A program made the translations under genes and the position numbers. A DNA stretch of 64,000 bases from Aldehydirespirator sp965221185 (GTDB lineage Bacteria > Actinomycetota > Acidimicrobiia > Acidimicrobiales > Aldehydirespiratoraceae): the NCBI GenBank assembly GCA_965221185.1, contig OZ244866.1, positions 4,030,001-4,094,000 of the forward strand, given 5' to 3'. Positions 56,382 through 63,560 of this stretch are shown here, one piece after another. A model generated the notes under the pieces. That model was given only the letters and a program-made list of their open reading frames with translations. It did no database searches and was not told the origin of the DNA. Numbering within the stretch: position 1 is the first letter of the stretch; every line of letters starts with the position of its first letter.

Positions 56382-56483
56382 AGAGCCTCGCCCAGGCTGG
56401 CCGATTCGAAGTCGTCACCCGAGTCGTAGGCGGGGTGCTGGTTCAGCGGCCTCAGTCCGGTCCAGGTTCCTGCGGTACGACGG

Positions 56484-56545
56484 TTGGCAGCCATCCTCTT
56501 GGTGCTCGAAGCTTGATCCGTTGGGAGTGACTACCGGTCCGGGCA
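56484..56545. repeat. ~62-bp degenerate direct repeat, copy 1 (partner 59529-59591)
   Basis: This segment and the one at 59529-59591 share GGCAGCCA, the core GGTGCTCGAAGCT, and GGGAGTGA-x-ACCGG-x-CGGGCA with scattered differences and a 1-base gap. The two copies have the same orientation and bracket the IS3-like element, the lipoprotein remnant and the VapBC-like pair. Confidence 0.6.
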
Positions 56546-56562
56546 CTCTCCGCAGAGTGCCC
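56541..56562 (+). terminator. Perfect 9-bp hairpin after the RCC1 fragment
   Basis: GGGCACTCT (56541-56549) pairs with AGAGTGCCC (56554-56562) around CCGC. It lies between the RCC1 fragment and the IS left end. No T-tract follows, so it may be a terminator or a remnant of another element. Confidence 0.45.
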
Positions 56563-56685
56563 GACTGCCGCCTGTACGGTTGTGTTGGTGATCTCGTGAG
56601 TAACCGTGTTGGGGCTGTTGTTGAGGTGCTTCTGAGTAAATGTCCGCTTTTGGGGGTTTGATTACGCCGCATTGGGCGGGCGGGT

Positions 56686-57723
56686 TCATGGCTGGTTTTG
56701 GTTGTTGTTGCGATGGTAGGCGATGCGGTCGAGGCGGGCCTGGTTGAGTCCGTCTCGTCGGGCCTGGCGGATGCGCTCTCCTCGTCCTTGGTGCTCGTCG
56801 TCGGGGGTTACGTAGCCGAGGGAGGCGTGCAGGCGGCGGGTGTTGTAGTCGTCTCGGGCTACTTCCAGCTCGGCTCGCAGCTCGCCGGGGTCGGTGATCT
56901 TCTCGAGGTGGGGCCACTCGGTCTTGACGTGCCCGAAGAGGGTCTCGATCCAGGCCTGGTCAGTCGGGGTGCCGGGCCGGCCGAAGCGGGACGCGATGGA
57001 GCAGAGGGCCAGGAACTCTCTGGTGGTGCCTGCTCTCATCTGGGGGCCGTTGTCTGACAGGGCCAACAGGATCGGTTCTTCGTCGCCGTCGTCGGCTTGG
57101 CGGGCCTCGACGGCGGGCCACAGGCCCTCGGCGTCGAGGGCGTCGCAGAACACGACCTCTACTTGGGTGGCGGTCTCCTCGGCGGTGACGAGGGTGGCGA
57201 GCCATTTTCGGGTTACGACATCGAGGATGGCGTAGGCGACGCGTCCGGCTCTGGGGAAGTGGGTGATGTCATAGATCCAGATCTGGTGGCGCTCCCAGCT
57301 CACCCAGTCGGGCATGGGCCGCGCCACAGCCGGTGAGCGCTGGGGCCGGGCGGGCAGAACTAGCCCCTGGGCTGCGAGAACGCGATACAGCGTCGACGGT
57401 GACACCCACACCAGCCCCTCATAGGACCCGCGGTGAGCGAGCTTGCGGTAGCCGCCGTCGATTTCGCCCCAGCGCTCGAAGAGCTCCAGGATCGCGTGTC
57501 TCTCCGACGGGGTGATGGCATGCACCACGACGCCGCCCGCCGCGGCGTCATCGAGGCGGCCGGCCTCGCGGCGGCGCCGCCAGCGGCGGCACCGGCGGCC
57601 GTCGAGCTCCAGCACCGAACAGGCCCGAGCCGTCGTCCATCCCGCCCCCACGGCGTGATCGACGAGCTCCAACAGGCCGGCTTTGACGCCGGCTTCGACA
57701 CGCGGGGGCACACAGGCGGTCAC
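56686..57723 (-). CDS. IS3-like transposase OrfB (DDE integrase core)
   Basis: A 345-residue DDE transposase; the GTG at 57721-57723 overlaps the orfA stop (GTGA), so it is probably made by coupling rather than frameshifting. The HTH-like N-terminal part leads to the catalytic core: Asp in IWIYDITHFPRAGRVAYAIL, Asp in LLALSDNGPQMRAG, and Glu in DQAWIETLFGHVKTEWPHLE. The C-terminal VARDDYNTRRLHASLGYVTP is typical of IS3/IS481-like integrases. All three catalytic residues are present. Confidence 0.9.
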   Translation of the reverse strand: MTACVPPRVEAGVKAGLLELVDHAVGAGWTTARACSVLELDGRRCRRWRRRREAGRLDDAAAGGVVVHAITPSERHAILELFERWGEIDGGYRKLAHRGSYEGLVWVSPSTLYRVLAAQGLVLPARPQRSPAVARPMPDWVSWERHQIWIYDITHFPRAGRVAYAILDVVTRKWLATLVTAEETATQVEVVFCDALDAEGLWPAVEARQADDGDEEPILLALSDNGPQMRAGTTREFLALCSIASRFGRPGTPTDQAWIETLFGHVKTEWPHLEKITDPGELRAELEVARDDYNTRRLHASLGYVTPDDEHQGRGERIRQARRDGLNQARLDRIAYHRNNNQNQP

Positions 57724-58064
57724 CCCCAACGCTCTTTTCCCTCCAACAAGGTCACCTTGACAGCCATCTCCTTGAGCGCCTCGCCCAGCCGGGCCGCCTC
57801 GTCTCGGGCCATCACCAACTCGGGATCCACCCCGTCGGCTCGCACCCCGGGCCGAGACGACGCCAACGCGTCCAGCGCGCCGCGCTTGGCGACCTCGCGG
57901 GCCCGCATGATCGTGGAGCGGTTCACCCCCCAGTGGTCCGCGCACTCGGCCACTGTCATCTCACCGGTGAGCACCTGCACGAACGCCTCATACTTCTGCT
58001 GAGGCGACAACAACCGCCTCCTGCGGCGGCCGCTGCGCTCCCGGGACTTCGACGGATCGGTCAT
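57720..58064 (-). CDS. IS3-like OrfA (helix-turn-helix protein)
   Basis: A 114-residue basic protein: RRRRRLLSPQQKYEAFVQVL, GEMTVAECADHWGVNRSTIM (HTH) and a C-terminal Leu-zipper-like stretch ARLGEALKEMAVKVTLLEG. It binds IS ends in related elements. The start is 69 bp inside the right terminal repeat. Confidence 0.85.
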   Translation of the reverse strand: MTDPSKSRERSGRRRRRLLSPQQKYEAFVQVLTGEMTVAECADHWGVNRSTIMRAREVAKRGALDALASSRPGVRADGVDPELVMARDEAARLGEALKEMAVKVTLLEGKERWG

Positions 58065-58144
58065 CTGACGCTCCTCTCACAGCGCCATGCTCGCACCCCG
58101 ATGTTGCGTAATCAGCGACCCCAAACCGGACACGATCCCAGAAC

Positions 58145-58468
58145 CACTACATTGTCGTGGCGCTTGGTCTCCTGGTCTCGGCGTGCACGCAGTCGGACCC
58201 CACCGTCAAAGCGGTGTGGGTGACACCTGACCCATTCGACGCAGGGTCAGAAGCGGTGCCGCCGCTGCACGCGCCCGCGAATGCAGCGGCCGCCACCGTT
58301 GCGGCGATTCCCAGCGTCGACCGCCGACGAACCGCAGTCAAGGTCTCTCCCTCCAGAAGACAGCGCCAACGCCCGCATGAGGAGTGGACGCACCGTCATC
58401 GGTCAGCGGGTGGGCGCAACGGGCCACGAACTCGCGCGTCTTCACTACCGGACGCCGCGACGCGATAG
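58145..58468 (+). pseudogene. Lipoprotein N-terminal remnant next to the IS
   Basis: Just outside the IS right end the frame HYIVVALGLLVSACTQSDPT reads like the last part of a lipoprotein signal (lipobox VSAC), then VKAVWVTPDPFDAGSEAVPP. After about 60 codons it turns into Arg-rich sequence typical of a wrong frame and stops at 58468. The usual Met/Lys start of the signal is missing, so the IS probably cut the gene at its start and a later frameshift followed. No family was recognised. Confidence 0.5.
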
Positions 58469-58525
58469 GCGCTCGCCACCCGACGAAACGGATCGGCAGT
58501 GCATCCGATGTGCCAACGGGTCCGG

Positions 58526-58687
58526 TCAGCTGATCCTGATGAAGGTCTCCCCGTATGTGCATGTGCCGCGGGCGTCGCATATCTCGTATTGGAAGTTGTC
58601 GAGGCCGCTCTCTGCTGGGACTGTGCAGCGGGTGGTCCCGGCATAGGAGTTGTTGGGATTACGGGCGTGCTGAGCCGCCCGGGGTGC
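58526..58687 (-). pseudogene. Ig/cadherin-like (tandem-95-type) repeat fragment
   Basis: On the minus strand the end of a frame reads NNSYAGTTRCTVPAESGLDN, FQYEICDARGTCTYGETFIR, IS-stop. The pattern 'G-x-D-x-F-x-Y-x-I-C-D-A-x-G-x-C' resembles one repeat of secreted bacterial Ig-like/cadherin-like proteins. Upstream it quickly loses similarity, so it is only the last repeat of a lost gene. 58688-58815 shows nothing else. Confidence 0.35.
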
Positions 58688-58815
58688 TCGCCGGGCAGGT
58701 GCCGTGCGCACCGGGGTGCGGGCCCAGTCACGCGCTTCGTTGTCGAGCCCCGCACACACGGCTGCCTCCCAGCGGGCCGGCGCCACATGGGCGCGCTCTG
58801 CGGTGGCCTGGCCGT

Positions 58816-59241
58816 TCATCGCTTGAGTCCACCGCTGAGGTGGGGCTGTCGGGGGGTTCTGCCCCACCAGCGGTGTACTCGCGGCGCTGCGGCCCCGAGG
58901 TGAGACGTGAGTGACAGAAAGTCGAGTGCGTCCGCGGTGACGATGCTGTCCTGGAGGCGCACCGCGAGCGCAACGATGTGGGCGTCGACAACGTCAGAGG
59001 TCCCCGACCTCAGGAGCATCGCGCCGACCATCCGGGCATCCACGAGGGTGAAGTCGTGAACCTCGAGAGTGTCGAGGAAACGGGCCAACCTGGCCTGCCG
59101 GCTGCCGTCGCGCCACACCTGCGCGACAACAGCAGCTGATGTGCGCAACACAGCGTTCTCCTTGAGCGCGGCGGTGAGGAAGGACTGGGCTGTTCGTTCG
59201 CCTCGGTCGACCGCTACCAGTACCCCGGCGTCGAGGATCAC
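58816..59241 (-). CDS. PIN-domain toxin (VapC-like)
   Basis: A 141-residue protein from GTG 59239-59241, which overlaps the antitoxin stop (GTGA). PIN acidic residues: Asp4 in MILDAGVLVAVDRGER, Asp in GTSDVVDAHIVALAVR and Asp in IVTADALDFLSL. It is a probable metal-dependent RNase that cuts tRNA or rRNA. The last ~20 residues (WWGRTPRQPHLSGGLKR) extend beyond the usual fold. Confidence 0.82.
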   Translation of the reverse strand: MILDAGVLVAVDRGERTAQSFLTAALKENAVLRTSAAVVAQVWRDGSRQARLARFLDTLEVHDFTLVDARMVGAMLLRSGTSDVVDAHIVALAVRLQDSIVTADALDFLSLTSHLGAAAPRVHRWWGRTPRQPHLSGGLKR

Positions 59242-59471
59242 GAAGCGAAGTAGCGGCCGCGCATGGCGGCCACATCTTCGGGCTCGGGCGGGCCTGCATC
59301 CTCGGCCCACTCGCGCAGGAACTCGCGCAGGGCCTTGCGTTGGGTGCTCTCGCGTGCCAGAAGCAGCAGGCCGCGACGGATGGCGCCCGTTTGGCTGCCG
59401 TACTCATCAGCGAGCTCAGACAGCAGCTCGCGTTCTTCCTCGCTGAGGCGGACCGTGGTCGTAGTGCTCAC
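59238..59471 (-). CDS. VapB-like antitoxin (ribbon-helix-helix)
   Basis: A 77-residue protein: MSTTTTVRLSEEERELLSEL, ADEYGSQTGAIRRGLLLLAR is an RHH DNA-binding domain; the acidic C terminus (EWAEDAGPPEPEDVAAMRG) is the likely toxin-neutralising tail. It overlaps the toxin gene by 4 bp. A perfect inverted repeat just upstream is its probable operator. Confidence 0.82.
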   Translation of the reverse strand: MSTTTTVRLSEEERELLSELADEYGSQTGAIRRGLLLLARESTQRKALREFLREWAEDAGPPEPEDVAAMRGRYFAS

Positions 59472-59483
59472 AGTCCAAGACTA

Positions 59484-59499
59484 TAGCACGACCGTGCTA
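59484..59499. promoter_or_regulatory. Palindromic operator of the VapBC-like operon
   Basis: TAGCACG-AC-CGTGCTA: perfect 7-bp half-sites with a 2-base spacer, 13 bp upstream of the antitoxin start on the minus strand. This is where an RHH antitoxin would bind to repress its own promoter. Confidence 0.65.
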
Positions 59500-59528
59500 C
59501 AAGCGGCCATGTCGATTGCGGGTTCAGG

Positions 59529-59591
59529 ACGGCAGCCAGCCGCTCGGTGCTCGAAGCTCAACTCCGCCGGGAGTGATCACCGGGTCGGGCA
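59529..59591. repeat. ~62-bp degenerate direct repeat, copy 2
   Basis: Partner of 56484-56545 (see there). It lies between the VapBC promoter and the NYN fragment. Confidence 0.6.
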
Positions 59592-59609
59592 GGCGATTCG
59601 ATCGGATCG

Positions 59610-59930
59610 TCAGAGGCGAGGTCTGCCGCGACGCGTTGCAGCCTGGCCGAGTTGAGCGGACCACCGCTTTGGGGGTGCGGCCACGACGACGCGCTCGTCT
59701 GGGAAGCGTCCTTGCACGGACTTCACGGGCGGCACGAGGTCGCTGTCGCCGGCAGTCACCATTGCAGTGTCGAAGCGGTCGTCGTGCGTGTCTTCAAGAA
59801 GGCGCACGGCGATGTTCACGCTCTGTGGCTCGCAGTCGTCAACTGGATGGCGTACTTCTTCCCCGACGAAGTCATGAAGCAACAGATAGCCGATGTGGCG
59901 CTCCGACGCGCCCAATTGCTGAACTAGCAC
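59610..59930 (-). pseudogene. NYN-domain (PIN-like) protein fragment
   Basis: A 106-codon frame whose middle matches NYN/LabA-like nucleases: EPQSVNIAVRLLEDTHDDRF, DTAMVTAGDSDLVPPVKSVQ, FPDERVVVAAPPKRWSAQLG. The acidic GDSDLVP motif is kept. The N-terminal strand with the first catalytic Asp (family start 'V-Y-x-D-x-x-N') is missing, and both ends look abrupt. A truncated remnant is likely. Confidence 0.6.
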
Positions 59931-59969
59931 CTGGACTCACAAACGGGTCCCCCTCACTAGTCTTGGAGC

Positions 59970-62306
59970 ATGCAGTGGCGCACGAGGCGGGTCAAGGTGG
60001 GCAATGGCCTGCTTCGGGACTGCAGTCCCGAAGCGGCGCGTCGCGCTTTTTCGGTCCTTGAGGTAGCACAAGGGGCCGCGCCGCACAATCCGTCCATCGC
60101 AGTACGGTCGCGGTCGAGGGTCGTAGCGGCACTGCTGGCGTCGGCCCTGATGCTTGCAGGATGCACGTCGGAGACGTCGTCCGACGAGCCGCCGCAGTCC
60201 CTAGATGCCGAAGTCCAGCAGAGCGACGATGTCACGGCAGACGGCGTCACGGCAGACGGCGAGAGTCCTGCGGACTCCCAGGGCTTCGGCCTGGACCCCA
60301 CGAGTGCCGCGACTGACCCTGCGGGCGACGGGTCCCCTTACGCGCCCGACATCGGGGAACGGCTGTGGCCAGGAAGTACGTGGCCGGGGCTGTTGCGATT
60401 CGTCATTTACGACGAGGACGGGGGATGGACGGCCCCGTCCGAACTGGACGACCTCGTCGTGCCGACAGGGACGTGGGTGCTCGTCTCGGGGTCGGGGTTC
60501 GCCCCGTTCTCCGCTGTGGGTCTCGAACTCGTATACGGGGACTTCGAGCGACTGGAGGAGCTCGGGGAGTCCGCTTCGATGGACGACCTCTCATTCACGG
60601 ATCTGGAGCCGGTCACCGCAGACGACCTCGGGGCGATCGAAGCGCGGTGGCAGGTGCCGGACACCGCGAATGCCGTGCTGTACATATTCCGGGCCGCGGG
60701 GCCCGGCAGGTGGGGCGCCGCACTCGAGTCGGTCACCGACGGCATGCTGGTCGGCCAGCGGGGAGAGGGTCCGGCGGAGGACGCCCCGCAAGACCTGGAA
60801 TGGGATGCAAGCCGGCGCGACATGGGCTACTCCACCGAGGACAGCGCGGCCGCGGACGGCCACCGGAGACTCGCTTTGGGCTATCACCATGCATGCCTGC
60901 TGCAGCAGGACTCCACGGTTCGCTGCGGGGGATACGGGTCAAGCGCACAGGCCGAGGATCCTCCTGGAGAGTTCAAGGCGATCGCAGCCGCCGGATACGA
61001 GAGCTGCGGTATCCGCCTGGACGGCACCCTGGCGTGCTGGGGCGCCGACAGCGAACTGTCGGACAAGGCTCCTGGAGGGACCTTCACGTCGATCGATGTC
61101 CATGACTATGGCACGCGCGCATGCGCAGTGCGGTCCGACGGAGAACTCGTGTGCTGGGGGACCATCTGCGACTGGGTCCCGCACGACGGGGGCTGGACGT
61201 GCGAAGCCGAAGACATCGCTGAGATCGGACAGGACGGGAGGAGCCCCGTGCCGGAGGGCCGGTACAAGAGGGTGTCCATAGGCTCGGAAGTCACCTGCGC
61301 GATCACGGAGCGCGACGAGATCTCATGCTGGAGCTGGGACCCCGAGTACGAAGTCGACGATCCCCCAGAGGGTGTGCACAGATCGGTCGACGTCGGAGTC
61401 CTTCAGGCCTGCGCGATACCCGTCGAAGGCAACATGGAATGCTGGTACTGGGGGCCGTACCCCAAGTCCGTCTTCGACGACCCGCCGGCAGGTCAATACG
61501 TTGCGCTGTCGGTCGACGACACCCTGTGCGCCCTGCACCGGACCGGCGGCATCTCCTGCTGGGACGGGGACGACAGCTATGAGGACCTGAGGATCTTCGA
61601 CGCGCCGGCGGGGACGTTCGTCGACGTAGCGACGTCTCGCACTCGCGCGTGCGGCCTGACCGCCGACATGCACGTGGTCTGCTGGGGCGAATACGAGGGA
61701 CAGTCGGTCGACGCGCCGGAGGGCACGTTCAGTTCCTTGTCGGTGGGATACGACCACTCGTGCGGTCTGCGCCACGACGGGACCGTGGAGTGCTGGGGAT
61801 CCAACCTGCGGTGGCAGGCCGACGACCCGGCAGGCAGCTTCGCGTCAGTGGACGCCTTGCAGTACCGGACCTGTGCTGTGCGCACGAGCGGGGAAGAGGT
61901 CTGCTGGGGCGCGGGAGGCGCCGAGCGGACCCCAGAAGACGTGCCGCAGGCTGGCGCCTGCAGCGTGCAGGGCGGACTCGTCGTGTGCGGCGACAGCCAC
62001 TACGAGGGAACTCACAGCCTGCCTGAGGACTTGCCGGCAGACTTCACGGCGGTCACCGCGGGATGGGGACTTGCGTGTGGCACGCGCGCAAGCGGCGAGA
62101 CGCTCTGCTGGGACCAGGGCGGGCGGTACATCGACGCCCCAGAGGGCAGCTTCGAGTACCTCAGAGCCGGCACATGGTTCGCATGCGGAATCCGGTCCTC
62201 GGGCCAAGTCGAGTGCTGGGGCCGGCACCCGACCTCGCCGCCTTTCGTGCAGTGGGTGCAGCAGCGGCCTCCCTGGCCCGACGGGGGAGCAGTCGCAGCG
62301 CCGTGA
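59970..62306 (+). CDS. RCC1-like beta-propeller lipoprotein
   Basis: A 778-residue secreted protein. A long N-terminal region leads to a signal core RVVAALLASALMLAGC (lipidated Cys near residue 64), an acidic Ser/Asp-rich linker, a unique domain (about 115-285, YAPDIGERLWPGSTWPGLLR) and then about a dozen Cys-containing RCC1-like units (G-x-x-H-x-C-x-L-x-x-D-G-x-x-x-CWG) to the end. ATG 59970 is the only clear start, giving an unusually long n-region. It is probably cell-surface and adhesive or ligand-binding. A perfect 24-bp palindrome lies within its 5' end. Confidence 0.75.
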   Translation: MQWRTRRVKVGNGLLRDCSPEAARRAFSVLEVAQGAAPHNPSIAVRSRSRVVAALLASALMLAGCTSETSSDEPPQSLDAEVQQSDDVTADGVTADGESPADSQGFGLDPTSAATDPAGDGSPYAPDIGERLWPGSTWPGLLRFVIYDEDGGWTAPSELDDLVVPTGTWVLVSGSGFAPFSAVGLELVYGDFERLEELGESASMDDLSFTDLEPVTADDLGAIEARWQVPDTANAVLYIFRAAGPGRWGAALESVTDGMLVGQRGEGPAEDAPQDLEWDASRRDMGYSTEDSAAADGHRRLALGYHHACLLQQDSTVRCGGYGSSAQAEDPPGEFKAIAAAGYESCGIRLDGTLACWGADSELSDKAPGGTFTSIDVHDYGTRACAVRSDGELVCWGTICDWVPHDGGWTCEAEDIAEIGQDGRSPVPEGRYKRVSIGSEVTCAITERDEISCWSWDPEYEVDDPPEGVHRSVDVGVLQACAIPVEGNMECWYWGPYPKSVFDDPPAGQYVALSVDDTLCALHRTGGISCWDGDDSYEDLRIFDAPAGTFVDVATSRTRACGLTADMHVVCWGEYEGQSVDAPEGTFSSLSVGYDHSCGLRHDGTVECWGSNLRWQADDPAGSFASVDALQYRTCAVRTSGEEVCWGAGGAERTPEDVPQAGACSVQGGLVVCGDSHYEGTHSLPEDLPADFTAVTAGWGLACGTRASGETLCWDQGGRYIDAPEGSFEYLRAGTWFACGIRSSGQVECWGRHPTSPPFVQWVQQRPPWPDGGAVAAP
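60011..60034. promoter_or_regulatory. Perfect 24-bp palindrome in the 5' part of the RCC1 lipoprotein gene
   Basis: The half-site GCTTCGGGACTG pairs with CAGTCCCGAAGC without spacer. It lies 41 bp after the assigned ATG, before the signal-peptide core. It could be an operator or an mRNA hairpin, and it questions whether translation truly begins upstream of it. Confidence 0.45.
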
Positions 62307-62352
62307 CAAGGGCGGGCCCCGCATCGATCCAGACGAGTTCCGCTGCAAGCTG

Positions 62353-63408
62353 CTAGGCCGCGGTTGGTAGCCAGCCGTGGTCGTGGAGGCGCTGCCAGGC
62401 GGACTCGATGTGTTGCGCGGTGAACATGCGCCGCTTGCGTTGGCTCCAGCTCTGGGCCCGCTCAGTCACGCGGCTCAGGTCGTCGGTGCTCCCCTCGTGG
62501 GCTGCCATCCAGTGCACGCTGGCGAGTAGCTCGAGTCCGTAGGCGGACTCGTAGCCCTCGACCAGCTCAAGCACACGCTGGATGCGCTCGGTGATGTGGT
62601 GCTTCTCTGAGAGGGCCTCTGATGCCTCCCTGGCTCCACCTGGAAGCACGGTGATCGGCTCGGCCTCGCGCACCTTCTTGGAGCCGTCGCCGAAGCCTTC
62701 GAGTTGATGGCCCTCAAGCGACTTGAGCACGTGGCGAAGGTTGTCGGCGTAGGGGCCGTAGAGGTTCGCCTGGTAGCGCAACCTGAGGTCCTCGCCTGCC
62801 TCCTGCAGGAAGTACATGAGTCTGTGGATCTCGATCAGCGAGACGAGCAGCGCTATCTGCGAGTACTGGTCGATCACCGACACGAGTGCCGCCGTGCTCG
62901 TAGTCAGCGTCGGGCGCGGGGTCGATATCACCATGTCGGCTGCGTCGGGGGCGCCCTCCGGGGCGTACAGGTGAACGACGACATCGAGGTCGTCCAGGCG
63001 CTCTTTGATCAGCGACCGAACTTCGCCCCAGTCCAGCCCGCCGTGGCCACAGCCCAACGGCGACAGCGCGATGGAGGAGATCTCCAGTTCCTTGATCACA
63101 TCGCGCAGATCGTCGAGGCCGTCGGCCACGTCGCGGATGCGGGACCTGGCGCGCCAATGACCCTTGGTCGGGAAGTTGATGATCCAGCGCGGCGGCATGA
63201 GCTGGCCGTTGTCGAAGACGAACACCTCGCCAAGTCTCACGGCCTGCTTGTTGCAGGCTGCCTCGTAGGCCTTGAAGTTCGCCGGGAAGGCGTTCTTGAA
63301 CTGGAGGGCGATCCCCTTGCCCATCACACCGACCGTGTTGACGGGGTTCGCAAGCGCCTCGACGCCTGCCGTCAGGAGGTTGCCGTGTGCGTCAATGAAC
63401 TCAGCCAT
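62353..63408 (-). CDS. darG: DarG-like antitoxin (macrodomain DNA ADP-ribosyl glycohydrolase)
   Basis: A 351-residue protein from the ATG at 63406-63408. N-terminal macrodomain: MAEFIDAHGNLLTAGVEALA, NPVNTVGVMGKGIALQFKNA, IINFPTKGHWRARSRIRDVA, LSPLGCGHGGLDWGEV, all DarG hallmarks (the G-V-M-G-K-G-I-A ADP-ribose loop). The C-terminal domain (IHRLMYFLQEAGEDLRLRYQ, YGPYADNLRHVLKSLEGHQL) is the DarG toxin-binding half. It removes ADP-ribose from thymidines modified by DarT. No intact darT precedes it, only a short relic. Confidence 0.88.
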   Translation of the reverse strand: MAEFIDAHGNLLTAGVEALANPVNTVGVMGKGIALQFKNAFPANFKAYEAACNKQAVRLGEVFVFDNGQLMPPRWIINFPTKGHWRARSRIRDVADGLDDLRDVIKELEISSIALSPLGCGHGGLDWGEVRSLIKERLDDLDVVVHLYAPEGAPDAADMVISTPRPTLTTSTAALVSVIDQYSQIALLVSLIEIHRLMYFLQEAGEDLRLRYQANLYGPYADNLRHVLKSLEGHQLEGFGDGSKKVREAEPITVLPGGAREASEALSEKHHITERIQRVLELVEGYESAYGLELLASVHWMAAHEGSTDDLSRVTERAQSWSQRKRRMFTAQHIESAWQRLHDHGWLPTAA

Positions 63409-63555
63409 CAGAAGTACCAGCCGGGTGCGGGGCCTGACAGGGATCTCGATGCCGACGCTACTCAGTTTGTGCTCGCCCTCTCGGCATACCTCGTAGGTGC
63501 GCGCAGCCGCTCCGACGAACACCGACCAAGGCACGTGGCCCAACAGTGATCGTTG
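63409..63555 (-). pseudogene. DarT-like toxin C-terminal relic
   Basis: In frame with and directly upstream of darG, the minus strand reads LLGHVPWSVFVGAAARTYEV, then VGIEIPVRPRTRLVLL. It resembles the end of DarT proteins (V/F-P-W-x-x-x-x-x-I-x-V ... V-x-V-R-P-x-W-Y-x). The normal stop before darG is missing and the catalytic N-terminal domain is absent: at about 63590 the frame meets a stop and the next gene's tail takes over. The match is short, so this is a cautious call. Confidence 0.4.
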
Positions 63556-63560
63556 TGCAG

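Larger units (their letters stand above)
56641..58132 (-). mobile_element. IS3-like insertion sequence (1492 bp)
   Basis: Bounded by 27-bp imperfect terminal inverted repeats: TGTCCGCTTTTGGGGGTTTG (left, continuing to ATTACGC at 56667) and, on the minus strand from 58132, TGTCCGGTTTGGGGTCGCTG continuing to ATTACGC; 22 of 27 positions agree, and the ends are TG...CA. It carries orfA and orfB on the minus strand. No short target duplication is obvious in the flanks (AAA before, CGA after). The element looks complete. Confidence 0.85.

Noticed and set aside
59652..59927. A 91-codon plus-strand frame ending just before the RCC1 lipoprotein gene.
   Set aside because: The minus strand shows NYN motifs (GDSDLVP); the plus frame has no family resemblance.
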